Origin: Brasenia schreberi
Taxonomy: Eukaryota > Streptophyta > Magnoliopsida > Nymphaeales > Cabombaceae
Direction: 5' to 3'
Length of the DNA stretch: 64,000 bases
Assembly (NCBI GenBank): GCA_036023115.1
Contig: JAYKKT010000073.1
Location: forward strand, 16,325,501-16,389,500
The position numbers and the translations under genes are program-made. Position 1 is the first letter of the stretch. The number at the start of each line of letters is the position of its first letter. This document shows, one piece after another, positions 51,671 through 64,000 of this stretch. The notes under the pieces were generated by a model. The model was given only the letters and a program-made list of their open reading frames with translations. It made no database searches and was not told the DNA's origin.

Positions 51671-53105
51671 GTTAGTATGAAAAAGACATAAAAAAAGGAC
51701 TTAGGTGTTATATAAGATAAGGGCTTGGCTAAGGAGTCGAGTAGGAATTGCATGATCAAGGCTAGATTACCTGGATTGAAACGTCGTGTCTTTGCCTAAG
51801 GGGCTTCCCTTTCACCTGTATCGTCTTCCTCCTATGGAAGGGGAAAACTAGGTCTCTGCGAGAGATCCTTGCAATCACAATCAGACACAATCTTTACTTT
51901 CAATTTACCTTCCTAGCTTCTTCTAGTTTAACCTAGTTAGTTAGCATAACTTAGATTAACTTAACTTGGTCCTACCTTCCTCTCGGCCACGCCTTCAGGT
52001 TATTCCCAAGAGTTTCACCTTTGATCACGCCTTCGGCCTACACTCAGAATTCTCAATTTACCACCATTCACATCTGAATATGCAGAGGTCGATTTCTTCG
52101 ATCTAGGTCTACTGTGGCAAGGAAACCTGGAGCCGGCATCACCTGAATCCATCTGTTTCTCAGAGCATCACTTGGTCTTCGATCGAGCTCCTTCTGCTTG
52201 CAATCTCTTCTCTTCTATAGTCTACATCGACAGTCAACTTCAGCCTAGAGTAACAAACGAGTTAGAACTACGTCTTTCATGAACTATAAACCACAATTGT
52301 GATTATTTTGCATAGGCGGGACTCCACGAAGCTGTATCCCTCAAGCAATTGTTTGACTCCACGGAGCTCCACAGTGATGATGTAATAAGAGATATAAGAA
52401 AGATGCAATCGATCAAGACAAGAATGCTTCATCTCCTCAATATTTTGATTCGTGTCTCTGTTCATTCATTTTTCCTCCTTCATCCATCTTTCCTTCATTT
52501 CTCAACCTCTTTTTTGATTTAAATGCACTGTTGCATCTCATGAAGGATGATCACCAACAAATCCAATCACAGCGCAGATGGGTCTCTGAGAGGACCTCCA
52601 GATCTACACAGCACACTGAAACTGACTATGAACACTGATATTAGATGTAATTGACCAGGTTCTTCTTTTAAGAACAACTTATCTTGAATAGCATTCTCTT
52701 GTTATTTTGATTTTTCATTGGTTTTATATCATCTTCATGCTCAAAGAGGAGCGAGCAACTGCACCTACTCGTTCTGGTTTCTTCTTGATCCTAAGGTGCA
52801 AGTCTAACTTAATTCTGAATTGAAATTTTCTGATAGTTTGAATTACACATTAACTCAGGTGAGATTCCTCTTAATTTCATTTTCCTGTTTTTCTGTTCTG
52901 TTGTCACAGATTATGTTTTGCTATCATTCATTCTGGTCTCACAAAAAAGAATAACTACCGAAAGTTAAAATTATGTAACAACAGGCGGTGTCCACGGCGA
53001 CTACCGCCTGGCGACAGGAAACCACCCTCATGCCACTAGGAAACTATCGACGATGAGCGGCTATTTATGAGAGCAAACAGTCCACTTACCAAAGGCGGAC
53101 CATTT

Positions 53106-53175
53106 AACATTGGAAATTCTGGAAGAACCAGCCAAAGCTGAACATTGGAAATTCTGGAAGAACCAGCCAAAGCTG
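53106..53175. repeat. Perfect 35-bp tandem duplication
   Basis: A 35-base unit starting aacattggaaattctggaag and ending gccaaagctg occurs twice head to tail (53106-53140, 53141-53175) without mismatch. Confidence 0.95.
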
Positions 53176-55438
53176 AACAGGTGGCCGACAGGCGAATCGA
53201 CACAATGTGTCATGTTGCCCCTCTCCCCCATCGGGTGGGGTGTGGACAACACCGACCAGGACACCAAACCATTGTTTTTGTAGGGATACGATTTCGGGTC
53301 TGTAGTGAAACGAGATTCGTTTTAAAACATATTTGAGACTGGATCTTTTAACTGGACTCAAAAAGGACAATACGAATCCCGATTGGGTTTTTAAGGTTTT
53401 TAGACTCATTTAAGATCTTATTTCGATGTGGTGTGAACCGTTGGGTTTTATTTAAATGTAGAATATTAATATTATGTTTTATTATGATTTAGGGATTAAA
53501 CTGAGGTAATTAAAAGGAGTTAACACTATTGTATTTGGATATGCATAGAGGCACCTCTAGGTAGGTGGATGTGTTTTCTTTTCGATTACATGGTAGAGTT
53601 TTTAGATGATGCATGAGATTATAAACTGTTTGTTAATACTTTTAAATTATTATACATGTGTTGGTTTGTGAAATAGTGTTTAAAGTGCTTTGATGAGTAC
53701 ATGGATGTATGGCATGAGTGCGCGTCTGTACGAGTAAACGACTTAATGGGTATGGATCTATCTTTCACGATGTGTATGCAGTATGCATGTATGTTTAGAA
53801 AAAATATTATTGATTTTTGATAAATATTTATATTTTCTACTGTCTTATTTGAAATTGTGCATGTCTTTAGTATGATTATATGTGAAGAGATAACATCTAT
53901 CTATGAGCACCTATCAATGCCTTGTTTTCTTAGTTGTATTTTCTTTTTAGTTGTGTTTGCTTTTTGTTGTACCACTGTCTTATGGGATCTGAAATTGTAT
54001 ATAAATAAATGAAGTTTTGACATGTCTTTAATTGTATGAGTTATACCCCATTCGTATTGTTAACCGTTCACAAGTATCAACCATGTGACATAATGTGCCC
54101 TATATCATGCTGGTCGAACATCCATATAATTATGTTGGAGTCACCACATGATACAATCATAAGCAATCCCTCATAGGAATAAGTGGTCCCTCAAACCAGA
54201 CAATAAAAGGAAGAGGAAAAGGCTAAATTTGATACATATTCAACACTAGATTTCTGATTAACCAAAAACAAAATAAAATTCAAAGCGTTTTCTCATGCTA
54301 GTTGAGGTCATTTACATGGATAAGGCATTCTTGTTCAACTTGGGTTATACCCACATTTAAGTCCAAAATAATTTTTATCATGTTTTCTAGTCAAATCCTT
54401 ACTGCATTAAACAATACAGCATGCGAAAGAACCAAAACAAAGTAATCCCATCAAAGAAGCTAAGATAGCAAACTTTGGTTTTAAGCAGAAACCATGATTG
54501 ACATTTAAAGAGTAAAAGAATCAGAGCAATATTGAGTAGAGACAGAATGCTTGCACCCTTTTTCCACCTTTTAGATTGAACAACATTAAGCCAAGAACAA
54601 AACACAAAACCAGAAGAGAGTCGAAACACCCAAATCTAAAATTAATGAAAGCAGAAAAGACAGTTGTAGGCAACGTTTCATTGGCCTGAGTAACGGACAA
54701 TGACTCATCGATTCCTAACGACATCACTCTCTCGGTCCTTGGAATCTCATCTTTGGTGGGAATTAAAATAGCTCAAGCGTTTATAAAAAGTGATTGCACC
54801 CTGCATTGCTGAGTGGACAATTTCTCTTATTTGGAATGCTCTGCAAATGGCGAGTAGGAATCATATTCTCATTTGATTCAAAGGTTGAAGCAGACATGCT
54901 TATAAAAACTCAAGCACGTCTAGCAACAAAGGCAAAAACAGAAGCAACTGACCAATTTTCAGCAAATTCCAAGCAAACACCCGCTCAGAACCATAGAATC
55001 AACCAACAATATGTAAGCTAGGCACGTTAACACCACACCATCTCGAGAATCAATGAAATCAATGCAATAAAATCATAACAAAGCCTCAATATGGTTCCCC
55101 AAGGTAATTGAACAAGGAAAGCAACGAATCCAACATGAAACGAAGGATAGAAAACAATGCACACAAGAAGCAAAAATGGGGATACAGGATTGCAAAAGCG
55201 CCATACGTTAAGGATAAGAAAAGAAGATACAAACCCCACCAAAGATGAAGTCCCAAAACCACCTTTAGTTCATCACAATCGACCACAAATCGAAAGAGAA
55301 AACCCCAAAGATCGAAAACAACAATTCCAAAATAAAGAAAACAGAAAACGAAGACGTAAACTTGAGATCTTCCGAGCGTCAGCAGCAGCAAGCACAAGTG
55401 GGTGACCAATCGTGACGACAGAAACGGGGGAAATCTGA

Positions 55439-55882
55439 CTACTTGGCGACCATTCGTTGGATGAAATCCTCATAGCGGATCCTTCCATCGGGGCCGACGT
55501 CAACCTCGCGGATCCACTCGTCGAACTCGGCGGGCTCGAGCTTCTCGCCAATGCTGGTCAGTATGTGACGGAGGTCAGCGACGGCGACGAATCCGGTGGA
55601 CTCCTTGTCGAGCACCCGGAAGGCGTCGCGCAGCTGGCGATCGAAGGGTTGGCACGTCATGTGGGTGCGCATCAGCTCCAGAAAGCGAGGGAAATCGAAG
55701 GGATCCGTCAGATTCTCCTTGGAAATGATCTCCTTCAGCTGCGCCTGCGTCGGATTCTCGCCGAGCGACCGCATCAGGATCCCGAGCTCCGTCGCCGCGA
55801 TCCGGCCATCTCCATCGCTGTCGAAGAGAGAGAAAGCCTCCCGCATCGACGTAATCTGGTCCTCCGTCAATTCCTTCACCAT
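55439..55882 (-). CDS. CML13: Calmodulin-like protein, CML13/14 type
   Basis: Intronless gene of 147 residues with four EF-hand positions. EF1 (about residues 21-32, [12 protein letters not shown]) is canonical. EF2 and EF3 lack key acidic ligands, and EF4 ([12 protein letters not shown]) has Gly at loop position 3 and Asp at 12, so probably only one site binds calcium well. [19 protein letters not shown] and the closing [11 protein letters not shown] identify the CML13/14 group, known as IQ-motif partners (for example of myosins and IQD proteins) more than classic calcium sensors. The ATG lies in MVKELTEDQ and the stop is TAG. CT-rich 5' leader (55905-55930 in plus orientation). Intact and GC-richer than its surroundings. 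Confidence 0.93.
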   Translation of the reverse strand: MVKELTEDQITSMREAFSLFDSDGDGRIAATELGILMRSLGENPTQAQLKEIISKENLTDPFDFPRFLELMRTHMTCQPFDRQLRDAFRVLDKESTGFVAVADLRHILTSIGEKLEPAEFDEWIREVDVGPDGRIRYEDFIQRMVAK

Positions 55883-57484
55883 TTCCCTCCTTTCTCCGAT
55901 CTCCGGCTTGTCTTCTTCTTCTTCCTTTTTTTGTTCTGTTCTAAAGCGGGAGAGAGGGAGAGAAATGATCCGACGAAGCAGCGTACTTTCCCCAACCCTA
56001 GGGACGGAGGTTGTGAATGGATCGGATCGGATATGATTTTGACTAATTTAGATCCGGAGCTCTCTAGTATCGAAAAGCTTCTTATACGTCAAATACAACT
56101 TATGTTATACGTATGCGTTAATGGAGAAATACCTCGGTATGGGACCCTCCTTACGAACCCAACTAAATCCCAATGGATCTTCACCCAATTCATTTAATGC
56201 AATGGGTCCAACCCGCCGGCATTCAAAAGGGGAAGGGTGAAACAGTGTGGCCTTTGAAATCACTTCGTGTTGGAACCTTCAACACGATAAATACCTTTTG
56301 CTTTTCTCCCTTTCCCCAAACTTTCCTTGTACGCCTTTTCAAAGCTGGCAACACCAACCACTCTTTATGCCTTTTCATATGCTTTCCAAAATTTAAATAT
56401 GAGTGGGTACAAAATTCAATAGCCTTTATCCTAAGGAGTAGTCGCAATAATTCATTCCACCCTAGCTAACTAACAGATATATACGGCTGTAACAGGTAGA
56501 ATACAAAAGGAGAAGAAAATATTGGGAGTGCCAATGGTGGATCTAGGGGTGTTTGTGGTTCAGTTATAGCTTCAACCTCGAACCAAACTGCTAATTTCGC
56601 TTCCCAAATTTTAGAGAATTGAACCGTGTTATGGTCAAAACCGAACCGTTCGTTATGGTTTGGTTCGGTTTTGAACCATGGTTCTACTTATTTAAGGGTT
56701 TTGCTAAATAGAATGTATTATGTCATCAGATTATTTGGATATATGATCTAGATTATATATATAATATATATATGAGATTATAAAACTCATATACTTTAAA
56801 CTTGTAAAGATTTATATCCAAGTGTACATAAACTATATATATAAATAAACATATATAATGTTATAAAACTCATGCACTTTAACTTATAAACTTATGAAGA
56901 TTTATATCTACATAAACTGTATATATAAGTTTGGTTTGGTTTGGTTCTGTTCCAACACTAGAACTAGAAACCAAACTGTCATTTTTTTTCTGCTAGAGCA
57001 AACCCAAACTGTGACACATATAGAACCAAATCAAATCATTGGTTCGGTTTTGGCAGTTCCATGAACACCACGAGGTGGATCTGTAAATTATATGTGGGTA
57101 AAGTGAGTATTTTAGGCCATAAACTAAATTGTGAGATATATTTTTTCTATTTTTAAAAAATTTCAGGAGGAGCAGATGCACCATCTTGGCTCAATATAGA
57201 TCTGCCACTGCGATACTTTAGAAGATAATGATTTCGAAGCTAATATAGATATGGATTGCCGGTGAGATAGAGTTCCGGTGAGAAAAAGAGTGAGAATTAG
57301 TCAACAATTAACACTTCAGAAGAGAGAGGAGACTTCTAATCTGATCTTACATTTTCTTAAGTTAAACGATGATATGACACAAGACCTATTCATGTTGGCA
57401 TAGAATGCGAGCCTAACCTCAATCTTAGTTGGGGATTAACGATTTAGATGCTTCCATCTGAGGCTTAGCCTCAATCCAAAAAGT

Positions 57485-57716
57485 AGTGGTGGTGGTGGTG
57501 GCGGCAGGGAGTTTATGATACCCTCTGCTTACTTCCTTGAGCTAGCTCGCCAGCCTCCGCAGGCAGTGGTGGTATCAAGCCCAGTCATCCATATTTCAGC
57601 AAAACTAGCGGTGGTGGCGGCGGGATGTAGTTTGTGATACCTCTGCTTAGTTCCTTGAGCTAGCTCGCCGGCCTCTACAACCGGCGGATGTATCAAACTC
57701 AGTCATCCATCACACG
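57485..57716. repeat. Diverged tandem duplication, about 115-bp units
   Basis: Two adjacent units share gtggtggcggc near their start, then ttccttgagctagctcgcc, then cagtcatccat near the end. Unit 1 is about 57485-57600 and unit 2 about 57607-57716. They differ by substitutions and small indels. Confidence 0.85.
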
Positions 57717-58756
57717 TGCTAACCTCGACAGAAAGTACGTACAGTAATCCGAGATATACACGGTATTTTGTCTTGAGCAGTGGATTCAGTGACAAATCCG
57801 AGTTCCAGAATGGAGAAGACCCTTCGGTCCGTAGATCTCTGTAATAAAATCAGCCGTTATAACGTGAAGATTTATTGCAGGGGTTTTGAAATTGAAATTC
57901 GAAGATTCCAAAGCAACCCCACTTACAATATCCTGGTTTAAATTCATGGGAATCTTAAAAAATGAATGAAGAAATTGCAGACGGTGGTGGGTCTTCCAAT
58001 GCCACCACGAGCGAATAAGACAGCGCCGAGTGGAAACAACAAGAAGACGATTTCATGGTTTTCATTTATCTAGAAAAGTTATTTTCTTAAACTGTTAAAA
58101 GTTTTTACCATGATGAACCAGCTGAACCAATAGCGATGCAAGTGACCCGAGCTATTTGAGCTCAGCTTTGAGAACGACTCGAACTCGATACAATCTTTTC
58201 GAGTTTAAGCTCAGCTTAAGTTGCTCGCGAGCCAAGCTTGAGGTTGCCAGTAATCGGCTCTAGTGGCTGGCAATCACAATCAACTTTTATAATGTAAATA
58301 TAAACTTTTTATATTTTAAAAGATTTATGAATTTAGGTTGATCCACATTTATTTGAGCTAATTCATGCGGTCGAGCTCAATCTTATTCAAGCTCACTGGG
58401 CTCAATCTGAAGTGGAGCTTATTCGAGTCAACCTCGGTTCCCCTGAACCCAAACGAGCCTAATGATCCAAGCTTGAGTTGTTGAAGCATAACTCGAGCTT
58501 GAAGAACAAAGTTCTGTTCCAACTCAAACCGGCCATTTTGTTAACTTCATTTCACAAATTTTCACGAGCCGAATCTGGTTAAACATACCATGGTTTGCGT
58601 TCTTCAGCCACAAGGAAAGCATAGATACCTCAAAAAGTAGGCTTTCTTTAAAAAAATGTTTCTTAGGAAAGCATGCCGAACAAGCAAATTGAAAACAAAT
58701 AGAGTCTCCTATTTTTTTCTTTTTTATTGATTTTGTTAGTGATGCAATTTTTTTAC

Positions 58757-58770
58757 TTCTCTCTCTCTCC

Positions 58771-58844
<74 letters not shown>
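58757..58844. repeat. (CT)n(AT)n microsatellite
   Basis: A CT run (58757-58769) followed by about 72 bases of AT (58773-58844). Confidence 0.97.
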
Positions 58845-58847
<3 letters not shown>

Positions 58848-59596
58848 GTATCTGTCTACCATTGTTCACTCATGTTCTACTCGATTTTCTTTTCAGGAAT
58901 ATCAGTGTAGTATATATATATATATATTTAAAATTATATTTATGAAAAAGTAATAAGTGAGCATATCAAAATAAGTAAAATATGGTTTTCTTGTATATAT
59001 ATATATATATAAATAGATAAAGAGAAATAAGGCATAGTTTATGCACACACTTACCATGCTAACATTCACTTAAATATTTTGTCGTTATTTAAATTTAAAA
59101 GTATTTAATATATCATATATATTAAATGTGAAGAGTAAAAAATATAATTGTTTTAAAATTTAAATTAAGAACGAAAAAGTTTAAGCTGATTTACCATATA
59201 TAAAGTAGCAGAGACAAGAGGATAGATGGGAAATTCTAGCGTAAGAACTCGTGGTAACGTCATTTTCACCACGACCCGAGTGGCATCATGAAATGGACGC
59301 GAAATTCAAAGTGTCGAGAAACCAGAGGGCATCCCCACCCAAAATGTCATTTCTGACCTTTAATAGAATCCAATGAGTTTGGCTCATAAGCAATTGTCAA
59401 CTATATCGACTACACAGTTCTTTGACTAATCATTCTTGCATTACTTTGTTTTAAATTGGCCAATTTAGTTATTCCTCAACAAATTGAGTTTTCTGCTTAA
59501 AGAAACTTTCCAATGTAATCTAGTTAGCACCATCAAATCCCCTTAAAGTAAGTGATATATAATTATGTATTCTCTCTCTCATATATATATATATAT

Positions 59597-59775
59597 AACA
59601 ACAACTAAGCTTTTTTTCATATTAAATAGGATCAGTTATATGAATTCTTTATTTTCATAGAATCCGCATGTTAGCAGTTAACTCAATATAAGTTATATCA
59701 TTCTTTTTTGTTTCTTTTCAAACTTTTGTGGTCTACATCTTTTATTTCTTTTAACATTTTGACAATCATATATAT
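59597..59775 (-). mobile_element. RTE-type LINE 3' tail
   Basis: Starts aacaacaactaagc and continues with the LINE 3' tract (ataggatcagttatatgaat, ttcttttcaaacttttgtgg) in the same orientation as 22906 and 50262. Only the terminal part is present. Confidence 0.6.
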
Positions 59776-59878
59776 ATATACTTGATGAAATTGGTTAAGT
59801 TTCAAGCATGAAAATCTTAAAAGGGTTTTCTCTAGACCCATTAACCTTTCAACTAAAAACTTTTCTTGCTCCAAGTGA

Positions 59879-60150
59879 AAGATACATTTTTAGTCATCAT
59901 TTGCTCTATCTCATGTTTTATAACATTCACTCTAAAAGAGCAGAATGTTATATCCTTTTAGTCTCTAAAGTGTTTACCATCCGATTTTCACACGGACCAT
60001 CTAAAAAACAGCAAAGTCAATTTTGTGAGAGCATTTTTAGTCGTTACCATACTTTATCTCGTGTTTTAAGACATCTTCTCTAGAAAGATGTTCTATGCTT
60101 TCAGATACTGTCTCGAAAGTGTGCTCACCGTCTAATTTTACGCACACAAC
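59879..60150. repeat. Diverged direct duplication, 148-bp spacing
   Basis: Two related stretches, about 59879-60002 and 60027-60150, share catttttagtc, tatctc.tgtttta and aaagtgt.t.acc.tc blocks in the same order. An old local duplication or two transposon subunits. Confidence 0.65.
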
Positions 60151-60399
60151 GGTCAAATTTGCGATACAAGAGATTAGATGAGTTTAAATAACGCGATTTA
60201 ATCAATTACTAACTTAAAAGCATTGCAAGTCATTGAATATATAACTGCTTATGCCACTGTTTATAAGTTGAGATCCTTGCGACATGTATCGAACAAACAA
60301 AACCATGCAACTCAACAAATATATTCCCCCAAGGCTGTGAGGAACTGACAATATGGAAGTGTAATACTCGGTTTGAGAAGCTCGTGAGACTAATCAAAC

Positions 60400-60400
<1 letters not shown>

Positions 60401-60439
<39 letters not shown>
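60401..60439. repeat. (GA)n microsatellite
   Basis: About 39 bases of alternating AG. Confidence 0.97.
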
Positions 60440-60441
<2 letters not shown>

Positions 60442-61489
60442 CACACGTGTGTATGTATGTAAATTCATGAGCTTAGTCAAATTCGAATAGATTTGAGCGA
60501 GCTTACTGAGCTTGATTACTAGCCGTGGAGTCAAATCTTGGTTGCATTAAGCTGAAAGGATAATTTTCAAGCTCAAGCCTAAGCCTGAAAATTGAAGCTC
60601 AAACGAACTTGAGCTCAAGCTCTAAGCCACAAATTTTCTGACTTGAGCTTGCTTGTGTTTGAAGATTCACTGTGCAGGATTGAAGACACCAGATTGCTAT
60701 GATCATGAATACACATGATTGAAGAAACAGATTGCTTTCTTTTCTTTAAGGAGAGTGGATCATCACATGCGACATTTGGCAGAGCCAAACACAAGATTGC
60801 TCATTAGATATCAACTTTCTCTATCAACTGGACTTGACTCAACACAACTCCATCATCGTGAGCAGGCATCCATGCACGTTCGTCTCGGTAGAACTTCACC
60901 GGTGTATAAGATGACAGTTACTGCATTTGTTCGCTTCCATCCACCATCGGCCTCGAAAACTGGTTCTTTCTCCTTGTCGATCGGGCGACTTCTCTTTTGA
61001 CACTATTCCTCGATACAGATTTCTGGCTGTGTTTTACTCGTCCAAAAACAACACTAAAATTCTGCCATCCTTTGAATAAACTAACTCGCCAAGGATCCAT
61101 TGGGAGTTTCTCTAAAGTACCGAAATCTAAGATCTCAAAAATCTCTTCTCGACGTTGGCAACAGACGAGACTCAGCAGGCGAATCACAATCAGCTGCTCG
61201 TGCGTCGTCACACACACACAGACTTAAAATGGCATATGGAAAACGGGAAGCTAAAGGTGGGGACAATATCGGTAATACTTAGACCAGAATGAGACGAAAG
61301 TGAAAGGAAAAAGCCACTAAAGAATCCATCCCCCAACTTCCAACAGCAGTCCCCTCTCTCTCTATCACCACTCTCTGCGTATACTTTAATCTCGTGAATT
61401 CTCCCTCTCCCTTTCTCTCAGTTTTCTCCCTTCAGACCAATGTTGAAGGAGAGTCGATAGGGAGATTTTCTTTCTTCCTTTTGAATTTG

Positions 61490-64000
61490 ATGAATATAAT
61501 GGGTTTCCTGAATCACCACTGCCTTTTGCAATCGATTTTCTTGTGGTTCTTGATTAGAAGAAGCTATGGAGGAGGTGTTGGTTCTGAACTAGAGACGCTC
61601 ATGGCAATGAAGGCGGTTTTGGATCCTCAAAGACGGATTCTTTCCTCTTGGTCGAGTGACGGCGACCCTTGCAGCGGCTCCTTTCTTGGCGTAGCCTGCA
61701 ATGAGCAAGGGAAGGTGGCTAATATCTCTTTACAAGTGAAGGGGCTCTCTGGTTCGCTTCCGGACTCTGTTTCTGGCCTCGAAAGCCTTACGGGGCTTTA
61801 TTTGCACTACAATGCCTTGACGGGAGAGATTCCCAAGCAAATCTCTTCTCTTTCTCGGCTCACTGACCTCTACCTCAACGTCAATGACCTCTCCGGCGAC
61901 ATCCCTCCGGAGCTCGGCTCCATGCCTAACCTTCAAGGTAGAAAAGATTATACACCTTCTTCAAATTCTCATGCTTCCTGCATTCTAATCTGAGTTGGTG
62001 GGGTGGTTCCTTTCGGTTTTGGTGTTCCTTTCCTTAGTTCAATCTTGATGGTAAAGTTTGTTTGTTTTTGTTTGTGATCACTTTAATTTCTACGAGGCAT
62101 AATGCAAGTTGGTGTATTTGTTTTCCTTTGACCAGCATTGCAGCTTTGCTGTAACCAGCTGGAAGGAGGTATTCCTAGGGAACTCGGCTCGTTGAGGAAG
62201 CTCACTGTATTAGCTCTTCAAAACAACAGATTGAAGGGAGCTATTCCCGCGACTCTCGGAGATCTGAAGCTGTTGACTCGTTTAGACTTGAGCTCCAACC
62301 AGCTCTTTGGTTCTGTCCCCGTCAAACTCGCTTCTCTCTCTCAACTCAGCGTCCTGGATGTTCACAACAACACTCTCTCCGGCACCATCTCTAGTGGTAT
62401 CTGTTTTTGGTTTCTTCTTCTCATTTGGTCTGTTCATGATGGTGGCCTAGTTGTGTGATTGTTGGTTCTTTAATTTGTTGTTATTTGAAGATTTCAAGAG
62501 GTTGAAGGAAGGATTTCGTTACGAGAACAACAAGGATCTGTGTGGTGTGGGATACGAGAGTCTAGGGGCGTGCACTTCATCTGAGCAACCATTGAGGCCC
62601 GAACCATACGGGAGCGACCCTCACAAGATCCCCGAGTCTGCTAACGTAGGGGAACAACCAAATGGGTGCAGCGAGGGCCGAGGCTGCCTCCAGAATGGGA
62701 GCCCCGCCGCCTCAAAAGCGTCGAAAGCGGCGGTCTTTGCCGGATTCGTGGTCATTTCGGCCGTCAGCATGGTGTGCAGCGTCTTCCTGTTCTCATGGTA
62801 CCGTCGGCGAAAGCAGAAGATCGGCAGCGCGTTCGAGCCCACAGACAGCCGGTTCAGTGGGGAAGCAATGATAGTGAAGGATTTCAGCAGGAAGAGCGCG
62901 TCTCCTCTCATCAGCCTCGAGTATTCCCACGGCTGGGATCCATTGCGACCGGAGGATGCCGGCTGCGGTTCGAGTTGCAGCGGCAGCACAGCCGGTTTCC
63001 GGTCGCCGGACCCTCTCCACGGCCTCAGATTCAATCTAGAGGAGGTGGAATCAGCTACCCAGTACTTCTCTGAGGTGAATCGTTTAGGAAGGAGCAATTT
63101 CTCAACTGTTTACAGAGGAATCCTTCGCGATGGGTCGTTTGTTGCGTTGAGAAGCATCAACAAGACGAGTTGCAAGGCCGAGGAAGACGACTTCCTTAGG
63201 GGTTTAAAGACCGTCGCATCTCTCCGCCATGAAAATCTTGTGAAGTTGAGGGGATTCTGCTGCTCCCGCGGCCGAGGGGAGTGTTTCCTTCTCTACGATT
63301 TCGTGCCGAATGGTAGTTTGCTTGATTATCTTGATCTCAATGGGGATGATGGCAAGAAAATGCTTGAATGGTCCACTCGCGTTTGGATTATCAGTGGCAT
63401 TGCTAAAGGTTGGTGCTGATCTCATAGTCTCTGTTTTTTTATACTGCATCAACGTAACATAGTTGCAGCCAAGTAGTTTAAGATGTTAAAATGGCCATCT
63501 TAGAACGTAAAACCGCACTGGTTTACGATTCCGAGTACACTGGCGAGTTGACTTGTGACAAAATGGGTCATTGCTTAGAAACTCCTTCGATTTGATGCCG
63601 ACAACGTTGATGTTGGCGTGTTAACGCCGCTGTATATTTGAACGAGCTTACCCCTCGACCGATTCTATCTGGGAACTCAATTCTGACTCCCTTGGTTGCA
63701 GCTTTTCCTTCATTTTTCAAACGGTTTTTTAATCCCAAATTTAGGAGTTTTTTTTTTATGTTCATTGGTTTGTTTTTAGGCATCGAATATCTGCATGGGA
63801 ATGTGAACAAGCCTCCACTGGTACACCAAAACATATCTGCCGGGAAGGTGCTGCTTGATCAACACTTCAATCCCCTTATCTCTGGTTCGGGTCTGCACAA
63901 GCTTCTCGCCGACGATGTTGTCTTCTCGACGCTCAAGGCTAGCGCGGCCATGGGGTATCTCGCCCCGGAATACATGACAGTCGGACGCTTCACAGAGGAG
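61490..64000 (+). CDS. LRR receptor-like kinase with degenerate kinase motifs (partial)
   Basis: Plasma-membrane receptor-like protein, resembling Arabidopsis At5g51560 from memory. Exons: 61490-61937, 62136-62396, 62491-63408, and 63780 to the window end, all with GT-AG borders. Order: signal peptide (MNIMGFL..., an alternative ATG is 61499), LRR N-cap with WSSDGDPCSG, several LRRs (for example LTGLYLHYNALTGEIP and LTVLALQNNRLKGAIP), a spacer with paired Cys, a membrane helix (AAVFAGFVVISAVSMVCSVF) then RRRK, and a kinase-like domain. The VAIK lysine reads VALRS, the HRD loop reads LVHQNIS and DFG reads GSG, so all three catalytic motifs are altered. It is probably a pseudokinase that signals by binding. 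The C-terminus lies beyond the window. Confidence 0.93.

Larger units (their letters stand above)
48220..55020. other. 6.8 kb intergenic region, repeats only
   Basis: No gene supported. It contains two CT/TA microsatellites (49058-49147, 49576-49613), RTE LINE pieces in opposite orientations (50100-51670) and a 35-bp tandem duplication (53106-53175). From 51700 to 52900 is unassigned sequence of more even composition with no coding signal I could follow. Confidence 0.5.
55883..61489. other. 5.6 kb intergenic region, repeats only
   Basis: The left 100-150 bp should be the CML promoter and leader. The rest has no supported gene. It contains ggttcggttttg-rich transposon debris (56560-57060), a diverged duplication (57485-57716), agctcgagct-rich text (58130-58520, 60470-60670), a long AT microsatellite (58757-58844), a LINE tail (59597-59775), another diverged duplication (59879-60150) and a GA run (60401-60439). 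Promoter and 5' UTR of the receptor kinase lie in the last few hundred bases, with CT-rich text at 61350-61430. Confidence 0.5.

Noticed and set aside
55457..56197. Plus-strand open frame of 246 codons
   Set aside because: Antisense of the CML gene and its leader; no motif, while the minus strand gives clear EF-hands.
62621..63097. Minus-strand frame of 158 codons and overlapping plus frames
   Set aside because: Shadows of receptor kinase exon 3, which reads correctly in one frame across the membrane helix and kinase region.

Overview
The window is nuclear DNA of a flowering plant. It is AT-rich, its genes have GT-AG introns, and it carries plant-only families: an LBD factor, a plastid transketolase with transit peptide, a CML13/14-type calmodulin-like protein and an LRR receptor-like kinase. 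Intergenic DNA is dense in (AT)n/(CT)n microsatellites and in copia, hAT, MULE, RTE-LINE and SINE remnants. I cannot name the species. The 16 kb intron and RTE LINEs suggest a medium or large genome.

Layout. 1-1066: tail of a Ty1/copia element running in from the left. 1213-1960 (-): frame-broken fragment of a MATE transporter. 3841-31820 (-): one 28 kb gene for a BIG2-type Sec7 ARF guanine-nucleotide exchange factor; ten exons are visible. 36881-37724 (+): a complete two-exon LBD18-like factor. 44801-47935 (-): a six-exon plastid transketolase gene. 55439-55882 (-): an intact intronless CML13/14-type gene. 61490-64000 (+): an LRR receptor-like (pseudo)kinase that runs off the right edge.

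The most interesting structure lies in the 16 kb BIG intron at 9354-25458. A small copia-type LTR element (10849-18193) carries a cDNA copy of ribosomal protein gene RPL32. That copy was split twice. A 1.16 kb hAT-like element with 8-bp target duplications went in at 11584-12746. A second LTR element (12864-17136, 5-bp duplications GTTAC) then landed in the RPL32 reading frame. This second element has no recognisable gag or pol. It carries an almost full-length, intron-free copy of a PRT1-type N-degron ubiquitin ligase (two RING fingers plus ZZ finger) in one frame with only two stop codons. So two different gene-transducing LTR elements are nested one inside the other.

The BIG and transketolase genes share a second oddity. 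Their exons are well conserved and splice sites are recognisable, but five internal coding stretches are simply absent, and one exon has a single-base frame loss. As written, neither gene encodes a full protein. Whether this is genuine pseudogenisation or assembly loss cannot be decided from the sequence.

The linkage of BIG2, LBD18-like and transketolase matches, from memory of Arabidopsis loci, the duplicated blocks holding TKL1/BIG2 and TKL2/LBD18/LBD19, so the gene order is probably ancestral and the repeats are later insertions.
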